64,000 nt of DNA from Hydromonas duriensis (GTDB lineage Bacteria; Pseudomonadota; Gammaproteobacteria; Burkholderiales; Burkholderiaceae): assembly GCF_004363775.1 (NCBI RefSeq), contig NZ_SNZE01000009.1, forward strand, positions 1 to 64,000, written 5' to 3'. Below the pieces are notes generated by a model. That model searched no databases and was not told where the DNA came from. It saw nothing but the letters and a program-made list of their open reading frames with translations. Position numbers and translations under genes: made by a program. This document shows positions 37,553 through 48,890 of this stretch, piece after piece (position 1 is the first letter of the stretch; the number at the start of each line of letters is the position of its first letter).

Positions 37553-38416
37553 ATGGACAGGCAAAAGATGAGTTTAACCATGCGCGATGGTTTAAAAATC
37601 ACGCTGTATCACTATCATTGTGAAGAAACAAATGACGTTAAGTCTCGCCCCTCGTTATTGCTTGTACATGGTTTTTCGGAGCATGTTGGGCGGTATTCGC
37701 ATGTGGTCGCTTTTTTGCAACAGTTGGGGTTTGATGTTTGGGCATACGACGCACGCGGTCATGGTGTATCGGAAGGCACTCGTGGCGTGATTCCAAGCCA
37801 TGAGGCGCTGGTAAACGACTTGATGGATGTGTTTCGTTATGTTGAAGAGATGACCGTGCAAAAGCCAACCATCGTGGCGCACAGTATGGGTGGCTTGACG
37901 GCAGCTTTAGCGGTGACGCAAAAAGGCTTAAAACCCGCGGCTTTGGTTTTCTCCTCACCTGCCATGCGTTTGCACATCAACTGGCTTCAAAAAATATTGT
38001 TAAAGGTTGGCATGGCGTTGTTTCCAAATGCCCCGTTAAGCGTACCAGCCGTAGATACTGATAAATTGTCGCATGATGCAACAGTAGGAGTGGCGTATCG
38101 CAGGGATTCATTGGTGCACAAAAAACTCAGTCCGCGCCTAGCCAACTTTATGCGCATCGGTGGAGATGAGGTGCGTGCCAAAGTGTCGGTGTTTACCATG
38201 CCCACTTTGCTGATGTATGCGGGGGATGATTATATTGTTGATGCGTCAGGCTCGGATGATTTAGCCGCCCTGTTGACGCAGCCTCACGTTCAAATCAAGC
38301 GTTATGATGCGGGTTATCATGAGTTGTTTAGCGAAAGCGAGCCGATGCGCAGCCAGATTTTGAGCGATTTAGCGACTTGGCTAAAAAAACGTGAATTTGT
38401 AACAAAATTCCCGTAA
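37553..38416 (+). CDS. Alpha/beta hydrolase, monoacylglycerol lipase-like
   Basis: 287 residues. Serine hydrolase of the lysophospholipase/monoacylglycerol lipase group: oxyanion loop HGFSEHVGRY, nucleophile elbow AHSMGG, acid in YAGDDYIVD, and His in AGYHELFSE. It lacks a signal peptide. AGAGAGG and AAGGGG precede the ATG at 37553, just after dtd. A terminator closes the unit. Confidence 0.87.
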   Translation: MDRQKMSLTMRDGLKITLYHYHCEETNDVKSRPSLLLVHGFSEHVGRYSHVVAFLQQLGFDVWAYDARGHGVSEGTRGVIPSHEALVNDLMDVFRYVEEMTVQKPTIVAHSMGGLTAALAVTQKGLKPAALVFSSPAMRLHINWLQKILLKVGMALFPNAPLSVPAVDTDKLSHDATVGVAYRRDSLVHKKLSPRLANFMRIGGDEVRAKVSVFTMPTLLMYAGDDYIVDASGSDDLAALLTQPHVQIKRYDAGYHELFSESEPMRSQILSDLATWLKKREFVTKFP

Positions 38417-38466
38417 AATGATGGGGAAAAGCAGGAGCAAAAGTGGTTTTTACTTTTGGCTCGCAC

Positions 38467-38495
38467 AACACGCCTTTTCAAGGGCGTGTTTTTTA
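38467..38495 (+). terminator. Terminator closing the tyrS–dtd–lipase unit
   Basis: AACACGCC/GGCGTGTT stem, 8-nt loop, then T-run. Confidence 0.88.
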
Positions 38496-38560
38496 TTGGG
38501 CGACGTTTGGCGGGTTGAATCCCTTACGCCTCAAAAACCGTTGTTGATAAAGAGATTTGA

Positions 38561-41112
<2,552 letters not shown>

Positions 41113-41128
41113 ATCACTTTCATGAAAC

Positions 41129-41157
41129 AAAACCCCAGCAATGCACTGGGGTTTTTT
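41129..41157 (+). terminator. Terminator after purA
   Basis: AAACCCCAG/CTGGGGTTT with a 7-nt loop and six T. Confidence 0.85.
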
Positions 41158-41196
41158 AGTACAATAGCTCTCTTTTTATATCACACAGGTGACATC

Positions 41197-41733
41197 ATGC
41201 AAGAAACCACAGAAACAGATTTGTATGTCGATTGGCAAGGCTACCATCGCATGATTGAGCGTTTGGCCCTACAAGTGTATGAGTCCAAATGGGATTTTGA
41301 TGTTGTGCTGTGTTTAGCACGCGGCGGCTTGGTCGCGGGCAATGTATTGTGCCGTATTTTCGATAAACCCCTCGCGGTTTTATCCACCAGTTCCTATCGC
41401 GAAGCGATTGGCACGAAGCAAGGCGCATTGGACATCGCTAAAAACATCACCATGACCCAAGGCGAACTGGCAGGGCGTATTTTATTGGTCGATGATTTGA
41501 TTGACACGGGCGTGACCTTGGCTGAAGTTAAAGCGCATTTGCAAGACTTTTACCCAGCGGTTAAAGAAGTGCGCTCCGCTGTATTGTGGCGCAAAGGATG
41601 GGCGAAACAAGAGCCAGACTACTGCGTCGATTTGCTCGATAACAGCCCGTGGATTCACCAACCATTTGAAGCCTATGATGCTTTACAACCGCACATGCTC
41701 GCGGCTTGGTTGAAAAAAGATGCACAAAAATAA
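41197..41733 (+). CDS. Phosphoribosyltransferase (PRTase type I)
   Basis: 178 residues. PRPP-binding loop RILLVDDLIDTGVTL near 98–112, preceded by the CLARGGLVAGNVL segment typical of Gpt/xanthine-type enzymes. Base specificity (xanthine, guanine or hypoxanthine) cannot be fixed by eye, but the position after purA fits purine salvage. AGGTGA precedes the ATG at 41197; the open frame to 41122 reads through the terminator and is rejected. Confidence 0.87.
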   Translation: MQETTETDLYVDWQGYHRMIERLALQVYESKWDFDVVLCLARGGLVAGNVLCRIFDKPLAVLSTSSYREAIGTKQGALDIAKNITMTQGELAGRILLVDDLIDTGVTLAEVKAHLQDFYPAVKEVRSAVLWRKGWAKQEPDYCVDLLDNSPWIHQPFEAYDALQPHMLAAWLKKDAQK

Positions 41734-41742
41734 GAGAAGCTC

Positions 41743-41943
41743 ATGACCGAAGCGCAATTTTCAGAATACGGCTTTTTCATCGGTGTTGGCGGTTTATGCG
41801 CGCTGATGGTGTTTATTGTATTTAAATTGGCAAAAGACAGCAAAGCAGGTCGCTTCGGCACCATCATTCTGCTGGTTGGCTTGGTGATGGGCGTGGTGGG
41901 ATTTTTGGTTAAAGGGATTTTGTCTTTGTTGCTTGAAAAGTGA
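41743..41943 (+). CDS. DUF2788-family small membrane protein
   Basis: 66 residues with two membrane helices (about 8–28 and 40–62) joined by the basic loop KLAKDSKAGRFG. It matches what I know of DUF2788, a small beta/gammaproteobacterial membrane family without known function. It follows the phosphoribosyltransferase by 9 nt, so it is in the same unit. Confidence 0.75.
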   Translation: MTEAQFSEYGFFIGVGGLCALMVFIVFKLAKDSKAGRFGTIILLVGLVMGVVGFLVKGILSLLLEK

Positions 41944-41968
41944 CAACCCTTGCGGTCGCTTCTTTGAG

Positions 41969-42364
41969 CTATCGAAACAATTGATTAGCGCAAATAAAAC
42001 CCATCCAAAGCAATAACATACCCAACACCACGCTCAAGCCTACGTAACCTGTAGCCAGCAGCCACTCGCCGCGTCGAAGCAGCATGAACGTTTCTAAACT
42101 AAAAGCGGAGAAGGTGGTGAAGCCCCCCAAAACGCCTGTGATGAGCAGCAGGCGTAAATCGCTGGTCAGCCATTGATAACGCTCGCCCAACCCCGCCAAG
42201 ATACCAATCATCATACAACCTAAAAGGTTGACGATAAAGGTTCCTACGGGGAAGGCATTCTGGATGTAATGTTGCGTGATGAAACCAGAGAGTTTGTAAC
42301 GCGACACCGAGCCTATAGCCCCTCCAAAGGCAACTAAGAGAATAGATGACCAGTTATTCATCAT
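41969..42364 (-). CDS. crcB: Fluoride channel/exporter CrcB (Fluc)
   Basis: 131 residues, four membrane helices. GGAIGSVSRYKLSG, the GTFIVNLLGC helix with its pore Asn, and GVLGGFTTFSAFS are the Fluc signatures. It exports F-. The ATG overlaps the ppiA stop (ATGA). No fluoride riboswitch is seen upstream; it is expressed from the ppiA side. Confidence 0.94.
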   Translation of the reverse strand: MMNNWSSILLVAFGGAIGSVSRYKLSGFITQHYIQNAFPVGTFIVNLLGCMMIGILAGLGERYQWLTSDLRLLLITGVLGGFTTFSAFSLETFMLLRRGEWLLATGYVGLSVVLGMLLLWMGFICANQLFR

Positions 42365-42930
42365 GGGGTGATGGTGACTGATTTAATCACGATTGGTTTG
42401 ATGGGGACATCGGCGTAAGGTCCGACCGTTTTGGTATATGACTTACTGATTTTGTTCACCACATCAAAACCTTTTGTGACCTTGCCAAACACTGCGTATC
42501 CCCAGCCTTGCATTGATTTCGCTGAGTGATTAAGAAAATCATTGTCTTTTGTGTTGATGAAAAACTGTGATGAGGCTGAGTGAGGTTCCATCGTGCGTGC
42601 CATGGCGATGGTGTATCGGTCATTTTTCAAACCATTGTCTGCTTCATTGATAATAGAAGGCCGTTTGGTTTTCTCTTGCATATCTGCCGTGAAGCCACCA
42701 CCTTGAATCATAAAGTTGTCAATGACGCGGTGAAAAATTGTGCCTGTGTAGTAGCCTTCTTGAGCGGTGGTCACGAAGTTTTTCACTGTGATGGGTGCGG
42801 CTTTGGCGTTTAGTTCTACCGTGATGTCGCCTTCTGATGTCGAGATGAGGGCGGTTTGAGCGTGGGCTTGCACTGATGCGATGAGGAGTGCGGCCAAAGC
42901 CGAGTGACGAAAGATGGTTTTAAATGACAT
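42361..42930 (-). CDS. ppiA: Periplasmic peptidyl-prolyl isomerase (cyclophilin)
   Basis: 189 residues. Signal peptide (about 1–24, ending AHA) and a cyclophilin core with FHRVIDNFMIQGG, the SASSQFFIN block and a late YAVFGKV. It speeds proline isomerisation of exported proteins. Next to cysS divergently, as in many Burkholderiales; a cytosolic ppiB partner is not present here, crcB takes its place. Confidence 0.93.
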   Translation of the reverse strand: MSFKTIFRHSALAALLIASVQAHAQTALISTSEGDITVELNAKAAPITVKNFVTTAQEGYYTGTIFHRVIDNFMIQGGGFTADMQEKTKRPSIINEADNGLKNDRYTIAMARTMEPHSASSQFFINTKDNDFLNHSAKSMQGWGYAVFGKVTKGFDVVNKISKSYTKTVGPYADVPIKPIVIKSVTITP

Positions 42931-43102
42931 AGAGCCTCTTTGAAAAGGGGGATGTTGTGTGGGAGGCGAGACGGCAGGTACTCGGCAATGTTATACTGCA
43001 AAGCTGCTTGAGTCGAGTGCACGGTCTTGCATGGCGGATATTTTACCCGCCTTTATGTTCGGTTGTGCGCAGGAGTGAATTTTTGTTTATTTTTGGTGAA
43101 TT

Positions 43103-44515
43103 ATGTTACGCATTTACAATACCCTATACCGCGCAAAGCAAGTTTTTAAACCGATTACGCCACAAGAAGTGCGCATGTACGTGTGTGGCATTACCGTTTA
43201 TGACTACTGTCATTTAGGGCATGCGCGTATGTTGTTGGTCTTTGATGTGGTACAGCGTTGGCTCAAGACATCGAATTATAAAGTGACTTATGTGCGTAAC
43301 ATCACTGATATAGACGACAAAATCATTAAGCGTGCTCAAGAGAATAATGAAACGATTCGTGCTTTAACCGAACGTTTCATTGCGGCCATGTATGAAGATT
43401 GTGATGCGTTAGGCATTGAACGTCCAAACCATGAACCGCGCGCAACTGAATACGTGCCGCAGATGTTGAATATCATCGAAAAATTAGAACAAAACGGCTT
43501 GGCCTATCAAGCAACAGATGGCGATGTTAATTTTTCTGTACGCAAGTTTGATGGTTATGGCAAGTTGTCAGGTAAAAGTTTAGATGAACTACAGGCGGGC
43601 GAACGTGTCGCCGTGGTCAGCGATAAACAAGACCCGTTGGACTTTGTGTTGTGGAAGCGAGCCAAAGACACCGAACCTGCGGATACAAAATGGGACTCCA
43701 AATGGGGTTCGGGTCGCCCAGGTTGGCACATTGAATGCTCGGCAATGAGTGGCGCTTTGCTTGGCGATACCTTCGACATTCATGGCGGCGGCATGGATTT
43801 GCAATTTCCCCATCATGAAAACGAAATCGCTCAATCAGAGGGGGCGATGAATGGTGCGGTGAGCTGTGGGCACACTCACGACGAACGCAAACAATTTGTG
43901 AATTACTGGATGCACAATGGTTTTGTGCGCGTTGACAATGAAAAAATGAGCAAATCGCTCGGTAATTTTTTCACCATCCGTGATATTTTGAAACAGTACG
44001 ATGCCGAAGTGGTGCGCTTCTTTGTCATTCGTCCCCATTATCGCAGCCCTTTAAATTATTCCGACGAGCATTTGAACGATGCGCAAGCGGCATTGACTCG
44101 TTTGTATATGGCGTTGAAAGATTTTGATTTGGGTGATGTTCAGGTTGATTGGGATGAAGCGCATGCCGTTGCGTTCAAAACGGCGATGGACGATGATTTT
44201 AATACCCCATTAGCGATTGCCGAATTATTTGATTTAGCTACGATTGTGAATACCGATAAAAACGAGCAAATGGCGCGTCAACTCAAAGCCCTTGCGGGCG
44301 TATTGGGGTTGTTGCAACGCGAACCAAAAGCCTTTTTACAAGCAGGTTCTAATGATGATGAGATTGCGAAGATTGAGCAACTGATTGAACAGCGTCAAGC
44401 AGCCAAAGCTGAGAAAAATTTCGCAGCCGCTGATGCCATTCGTGCCGAATTAACCGCTATGGGAGTTGTCATTGAAGACAAAGCAGGTGGTGTGACGGAG
44501 TGGCGTCGCGCGTAG
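43103..44515 (+). CDS. cysS: Cysteinyl-tRNA synthetase
   Basis: 470 residues. Class I synthetase. The first zinc Cys is in YVCGITVYD, the HIGH-type motif is CHLGHARM, further zinc ligands lie in WHIECSAMS and the HHENE segment, and KMSKS is [10 protein letters not shown]. Transcribed divergently from ppiA–crcB. Confidence 0.97.
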   Translation: MLRIYNTLYRAKQVFKPITPQEVRMYVCGITVYDYCHLGHARMLLVFDVVQRWLKTSNYKVTYVRNITDIDDKIIKRAQENNETIRALTERFIAAMYEDCDALGIERPNHEPRATEYVPQMLNIIEKLEQNGLAYQATDGDVNFSVRKFDGYGKLSGKSLDELQAGERVAVVSDKQDPLDFVLWKRAKDTEPADTKWDSKWGSGRPGWHIECSAMSGALLGDTFDIHGGGMDLQFPHHENEIAQSEGAMNGAVSCGHTHDERKQFVNYWMHNGFVRVDNEKMSKSLGNFFTIRDILKQYDAEVVRFFVIRPHYRSPLNYSDEHLNDAQAALTRLYMALKDFDLGDVQVDWDEAHAVAFKTAMDDDFNTPLAIAELFDLATIVNTDKNEQMARQLKALAGVLGLLQREPKAFLQAGSNDDEIAKIEQLIEQRQAAKAEKNFAAADAIRAELTAMGVVIEDKAGGVTEWRRA

Positions 44516-44552
44516 TCACGACATTAAGCCAATAAAAAAAAGGAGGAGACCG

Positions 44553-45542
44553 ATGAGTTATCAAGCCAGTGCCAGTCGTTATCAACAGATGCAATACCGC
44601 CGCTGTGGTAACAGTGGTTTGAAATTGCCTATGGTGTCCTTGGGCTTGTGGCATAACTTTGGCGGCGTCGACACCTTTGAACACTATCGCGACACATTGC
44701 GAACCGCCTTTGATTATGGCGTGACGCATTTTGATTTGGCAAACAATTACGGGCCGCCAGCGGGTTCGGCGGAGGAAAATTTTGGCGCTTTGATGAAGCG
44801 CGATTTTGCGCCGTATCGCGATGAGTTGATTATTTCTTCAAAAGCGGGTTACACCATGTGGGAGGGGCCTTATGGTGATTGGGGAAGTAAAAAATATTTG
44901 GTGGCCAGCCTGAATCAAAGCCTGAAACGCATGGGTTTGGATTATGTTGATATTTTTTATCATCATCGCCCAGACCCTGATACGCCCTTGTATGAGACCA
45001 TGGCCACACTCGATTTAATGGTGCGTCAAGGTAAAGCCTTGTATGTTGGTTTATCCAATTATCCCGCAGAATTGGCGGCGCAAGCGATGGACATATTGAA
45101 TCAACTGGGCACGCCCTGTCTGATTCATCAACCACGTTACTCGATGGTTGACCGCTGGGTGGAAGATGGCTTACTGGATGTATTGGCTGAAAAAGGTGTG
45201 GGTTGTATTCCGTTTTCGCCTTTGGCTCAAGGTTTGTTGACGAATAAATATTTAAATGGCGTGCCTGAAGGCTCGCGTGCCTCCAAAGCGCATGGTTTTT
45301 TAAAAACTGAACACATCACCCCCGAGCTTTTGACAAAAATCAAGCAACTCCACGAAGTCGCGCAGCAGCGTGGTCAAAGTTTGGCTCAAATGGCTTTGGC
45401 ATGGTTACTCAAAGATGAGCGCGTGACCTCAGTGCTGGTCGGTGCAAGCAGCGCCCAGCAATTAAAAGAATCGTTAGCGAGTTTGAATCAATTGAATTTC
45501 AGCGTGGATGAGTTGGCTGTGATTGAGCAAATTTTGGCTTAA
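44553..45542 (+). CDS. Aldo-keto reductase, YghZ/AKR14-type
   Basis: 329 residues. NADPH aldo-keto reductase; the E. coli relative reduces L-glyceraldehyde 3-phosphate and methylglyoxal. Catalytic tetrad: Asp in HFDLANNYG, Tyr in that segment, Lys in IISSKAGY, His in IFYHHRPDPDTP. The MWEGPYGDWGSKKYL loop marks the YghZ group. A strong AAGGAGGAG precedes the ATG. Ends only 3 nt from the convergent mog gene with no terminator between. Confidence 0.9.
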   Translation: MSYQASASRYQQMQYRRCGNSGLKLPMVSLGLWHNFGGVDTFEHYRDTLRTAFDYGVTHFDLANNYGPPAGSAEENFGALMKRDFAPYRDELIISSKAGYTMWEGPYGDWGSKKYLVASLNQSLKRMGLDYVDIFYHHRPDPDTPLYETMATLDLMVRQGKALYVGLSNYPAELAAQAMDILNQLGTPCLIHQPRYSMVDRWVEDGLLDVLAEKGVGCIPFSPLAQGLLTNKYLNGVPEGSRASKAHGFLKTEHITPELLTKIKQLHEVAQQRGQSLAQMALAWLLKDERVTSVLVGASSAQQLKESLASLNQLNFSVDELAVIEQILA

Positions 45543-45545
45543 CGT

Positions 45546-46130
45546 TTATTTTTTGGGTCTAAATGCTTTGACAACGTGCTCATGCGTGTCCAAGTAAGGC
45601 CCGCCCATCAACTCGATGCAATAAGGTACAGCGGCAAAAATCCCATGTACCTTTATCTCACCAGTATCGTTTTTCACGCCCCCCAGTGTTTCCGCAATGG
45701 CCTTGGGTCGACCAGGCAAATTTAAAATCAATGATGTGCCGCGAATCACACCGACTTGGCGCGATAGGATAGCAGTCGGCACATAATACAAGCTGATTTG
45801 ACGCATTTGCTCGCCAAAACCAGGCATGACGCGATGCGCCACGGCTAAGGTCGCATCGGGCGTGACATCTCGCGGCGCTGGCCCTGTTCCACCCGTGGTT
45901 AAAACCAATGTGCATTGATGCTGGTCGCACATTTCAATCAATGTTTGTTCGATGAGCGCTTGCACATCTGGAATCAATTGTTCAACCCACTCAATCGGGT
46001 TTTTTAATGCGCGGGTGAGCCAATCCCGTAAAGCGGGTAAGCCTTCGTCTACATATACGCCAGAACTGGCGCGGTCTGAGGTGGAAATCAAGCCAATTTT
46101 GATGGGTTGTAACGTATTGATATTATTCAT
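45546..46130 (-). CDS. mog: Molybdopterin adenylyltransferase
   Basis: 194 residues. Adenylates molybdopterin before metal insertion. Signature LTTGGTGPAPRDVTPDAT and the STSDRAS start. Four nucleotides after the moeA stop, last gene of the moaD–moaE–moeA–mog operon; no ribosome site, so probably coupled to moeA. Confidence 0.95.
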   Translation of the reverse strand: MNNINTLQPIKIGLISTSDRASSGVYVDEGLPALRDWLTRALKNPIEWVEQLIPDVQALIEQTLIEMCDQHQCTLVLTTGGTGPAPRDVTPDATLAVAHRVMPGFGEQMRQISLYYVPTAILSRQVGVIRGTSLILNLPGRPKAIAETLGGVKNDTGEIKVHGIFAAVPYCIELMGGPYLDTHEHVVKAFRPKK

Positions 46131-46134
46131 ATGT

Positions 46135-47346
46135 TCACAAAGGATAAATCGTTAAAACATCACCTGCATTCACTGTGGTGTTGGGTGGAATCTCAATCAA
46201 AGCATTGGCGACGGCACACGCCGACAGCATGTGTGACCCTTGGTTGCTTAATTTTTCGACATGCAGCACACCGTGCTCATCGCAGCGCATGACCCCACGC
46301 AAAAACTCCCTGCGCATCTCGGTTTTGTGTAAGCTGAAACTCGCTTGTGCTTTTAAATGCGCGGGTTGAGCCTTGTGCGTTGAAGTGCCACTTAATACGC
46401 GCAAAGCAGGTTCAACCAGCATTTTAAATGTGACAAAAGTGGCGACAGGGTTACCAGGCAACATCATGACGGTGCTCATGCGCGTACTTGTTTGGATGCT
46501 GCCCCATGCGAAAGGCTTCCCTGGTTTAATCAACAGCTTCCATTGTTGCAACACACCAATCGCCTCAAGGCTGGCTTTTAAATGGTCTTCTTCACCGACC
46601 GAGACCCCGCCGCTGGTTAAAATCACATCCGTATTGTTGGCCGCATCGTGTAGTCGTTTCTCGGTCTCATCGCGTTGGTCAGGTAAAATTTCGCCATCGA
46701 CCACGTGGCAGCCCAATTGATGCAGCCATGCCAATAATTGATAACGATTGGCATCAAAAATAGCCCCTGCCGCCAATGCGTTGTTGTGTGGTTCTTGTAA
46801 CTCATTACCGCTGGAAAACACAGTGACGCTAAGGGGCGCGTACACGGGCAATTCAGCGTAGCCTTGGCTGGCCGCCAAGCCAATGGCCGCAGGATTGAGG
46901 ATTTGCCCTGCGGCTAATAATAAATCACCCGCTTGAATATCCTCGCCGCGACGGCGGATATGTTGACCAAGTTGAGGCTCGCATTTGAGCTGGTTGTGCT
47001 CAACTTGAGCAGATTCTTGGGGCACGACGGCGTTTGCGCCTGCAGGTAAAGGTGCGCCTGTAAAAATACGAATAGCTTGTCCACACAACAGTTCATGGGC
47101 GGATGCGTCATCGCCCGCAGCAATGCGCCCTGTCAGCTCAAAAGTATTGTTCGAGTGCGAGTGGCCAAGGTGTAAGGCATAGCCATCCATTGCGCTGTTA
47201 TCAAAGACGGGGCTGTCGTATTGAGCCTTGATGTCATGCGCCAACACTCGACCTTGTGCTTGATGCAAAGGCGTGCTTTGAATGGATGGGCGACGCAATT
47301 CTAAGGTGGAGAGCAGTTGAGTTAAGGCGGTTTGGTAATCAAGCAT
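46135..47346 (-). CDS. moeA: Molybdopterin molybdenumtransferase
   Basis: 403 residues. Inserts molybdate into adenylated molybdopterin. DNSAMDGYAL and the GAPLPAGANAVVPQE block near 110, the MoCF-type ILTSGGVSVGEEDHLK, and VMMLPGNPVATFVTF are all present. Twelve nt after moaE. Confidence 0.96.
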   Translation of the reverse strand: MLDYQTALTQLLSTLELRRPSIQSTPLHQAQGRVLAHDIKAQYDSPVFDNSAMDGYALHLGHSHSNNTFELTGRIAAGDDASAHELLCGQAIRIFTGAPLPAGANAVVPQESAQVEHNQLKCEPQLGQHIRRRGEDIQAGDLLLAAGQILNPAAIGLAASQGYAELPVYAPLSVTVFSSGNELQEPHNNALAAGAIFDANRYQLLAWLHQLGCHVVDGEILPDQRDETEKRLHDAANNTDVILTSGGVSVGEEDHLKASLEAIGVLQQWKLLIKPGKPFAWGSIQTSTRMSTVMMLPGNPVATFVTFKMLVEPALRVLSGTSTHKAQPAHLKAQASFSLHKTEMRREFLRGVMRCDEHGVLHVEKLSNQGSHMLSACAVANALIEIPPNTTVNAGDVLTIYPL

Positions 47347-47358
47347 GGTTGAAAAGTG

Positions 47359-47865
47359 TCAATCTCGGTGTGTGGTTGAAATGCTATTTTGCCACTTTTG
47401 TAAGGCTTGTGTGTCGTTGGCTTTGGCTTCAACCCAGTGTTGTTCACCGTTCGCTAAATGTTCACGCTTCCAAAAGGGGGCTTGCGTTTTTAAATAATCC
47501 ATGATGAATTCTGCGGCCGCGAACGCGTCCTTGCGGTGACGCGAACAGATCAACACCAACACGATGACATCTGTGGCGCGTAATTCGCCCACGCGGTGAA
47601 TCACGCGCACGCCACTCAATGTCCAACGGTTGCTGGCTTCATCAATGATTCGAGCCATTTCGTTTTCGGTCACCTCTGGATAGTGCTCTAAAAACAAATA
47701 GTCCACGCGCTTGGCATCCTCTTCGTAGTCAAATTCACGCACCATGCCTTGAAAAGCCACCAAAGCACCCGCATCGTGGGCATATTGACGAAGTTCGCGC
47801 TCCTCTTCGCCTAAATCGAAAGCTTCGGTTTGAATGCGGATGTCACGCCAAAAAGCTGGAACCAT
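47359..47865 (-). CDS. moaE: Molybdopterin synthase catalytic subunit
   Basis: 168 residues. Large subunit of molybdopterin synthase, uses the MoaD thiocarboxylate to make the dithiolene. FQGMVREF, LFLEHYPEV and the catalytic Lys region FWKREHL are present. Start: ATG 47865 with AGGTGG 5 nt upstream is my choice; GTG 47874, overlapping moaD, is the alternative. Confidence 0.94.
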   Translation of the reverse strand: MVPAFWRDIRIQTEAFDLGEEERELRQYAHDAGALVAFQGMVREFDYEEDAKRVDYLFLEHYPEVTENEMARIIDEASNRWTLSGVRVIHRVGELRATDVIVLVLICSRHRKDAFAAAEFIMDYLKTQAPFWKREHLANGEQHWVEAKANDTQALQKWQNSISTTHRD

Positions 47866-47866
47866 A

Positions 47867-48115
47867 TCAGCCACCTGTTACGGGAGGTAAAATGCCAATG
47901 TCCGCACCATCGACGATGTCGGTTGTCGTGTGCGTGAGTTGACGATTGACTGCGATTTTAAAAATTTTACTCGTTTGTAAAACAGAAGCCCAAGGCTCAC
48001 CGCGCTGGCGCAGCAGTTGCAATAAATCATCTGTCGTACCGCCAGACCAAGGCACATCTTCTGTCGCGACGTTAAGTTGGTCAGCCAGTTGTCCAAAGTA
48101 TCGAATGTGTATCAT
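47867..48115 (-). CDS. moaD: Molybdopterin synthase sulfur-carrier subunit
   Basis: 82 residues. Ubiquitin-like sulfur carrier ending in the required Gly-Gly (PPVTGG), which is adenylated and thiocarboxylated. Start at ATG 48115 (MIHIRYFGQLADQL); the frame is open to 48163 but family members start here. First gene of the leftward Moco operon. Confidence 0.93.
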   Translation of the reverse strand: MIHIRYFGQLADQLNVATEDVPWSGGTTDDLLQLLRQRGEPWASVLQTSKIFKIAVNRQLTHTTTDIVDGADIGILPPVTGG

Positions 48116-48261
48116 GGTATCTGTTTTATAGTTGAGAGGGATCGTTAAGTGAGTGCGGTGCATGAGGGCAGTTATAATGTGACTTGATTGATTTTATAGC
48201 AGTATCACTGTTTTCCCATCCCCCAAAGTGATAATGGACGCATTTCTCTTCGCATGTTAAT

Positions 48262-48294
48262 GTACAACGGCACATTTTATGCCATGAATTGTAC
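48262..48294. repeat. Inverted repeat in the moaD/moaC divergent region
   Basis: GTACAA (48262–48267) and TTGTAC (48289–48294) are perfect arms, with GGCA…TGCC nested inside. It lies 69 nt before moaC in the 247-nt divergent gap. It could be an operator or an RNA hairpin; it does not match the Moco riboswitch as I know it. Confidence 0.4.
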
Positions 48295-48362
48295 GAAGTT
48301 GCACGAACCTCTCAGCAAGCACATCAAACCAATCAAACACATGGCAGACTGGATTAAAACTC

Positions 48363-48890
48363 ATGACTGAACACATCAAACACCCAGACCCACGCATGGT
48401 CGACACTGATACTTTAACCCATTTTGACTCAATGGGGCAGGCGCATATGGTTGATGTTGGAGACAAGCACAGCACTCACCGCATCGCGGTGGCGACAGGT
48501 GCTATCTATATGTCGGCGCGGGCATTTGAGCATTTGCAACCCAACGTCAATAAAAAAGGAGATGTCTTGGGCATTGCCCGTATTGCAGCGATAGGCGGCA
48601 CGAAGCAAACTGCACAGCTTATCCCATTGTGTCATCCGTTGGCGTTGACGCGTGTCGCGGTTGAATTTGAGTTGGATGAAATCAACTTAAGTGTGCGCAT
48701 CGAGGTGACGGCAGAAACCGTCGGACGGACGGGCGTTGAAATGGAAGCTTTGACGGGAGTGTCTGTTGGATTGTTGACTATTTATGACATGCTTAAAGCA
48801 GTCGATAAAGGCATGCGCATCCAAGACATTCAGTTGCAAGCAAAAAGTGGAGGTCGAAGTGGAAAATGGGTTCGAGACAGCGCATCCTGA
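48363..48890 (+). CDS. moaC: Cyclic pyranopterin monophosphate synthase
   Basis: 175 residues, second step of molybdopterin synthesis. [11 protein letters not shown] with catalytic residues, [20 protein letters not shown] and the C-terminal KSGGRSGKW are intact. Its last 32 bases overlap the next gene's GTG start, tying Moco synthesis to the sensor kinase. moaA is not in the window. Confidence 0.96.
   Translation: MTEHIKHPDPRMVDTDTLTHFDSMGQAHMVDVGDKHSTHRIAVATGAIYMSARAFEHLQPNVNKKGDVLGIARIAAIGGTKQTAQLIPLCHPLALTRVAVEFELDEINLSVRIEVTAETVGRTGVEMEALTGVSVGLLTIYDMLKAVDKGMRIQDIQLQAKSGGRSGKWVRDSAS

Noticed and set aside
41969-42930. Fluoride riboswitch for crcB
   Set aside because: crcB starts inside the ppiA stop codon, leaving no leader; nothing like the fluoride motif lies before ppiA.
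48164-48362. Moco riboswitch in the moaD/moaC divergent region
   Set aside because: Only a small inverted repeat is seen; the multi-stem Moco core could not be built by eye.
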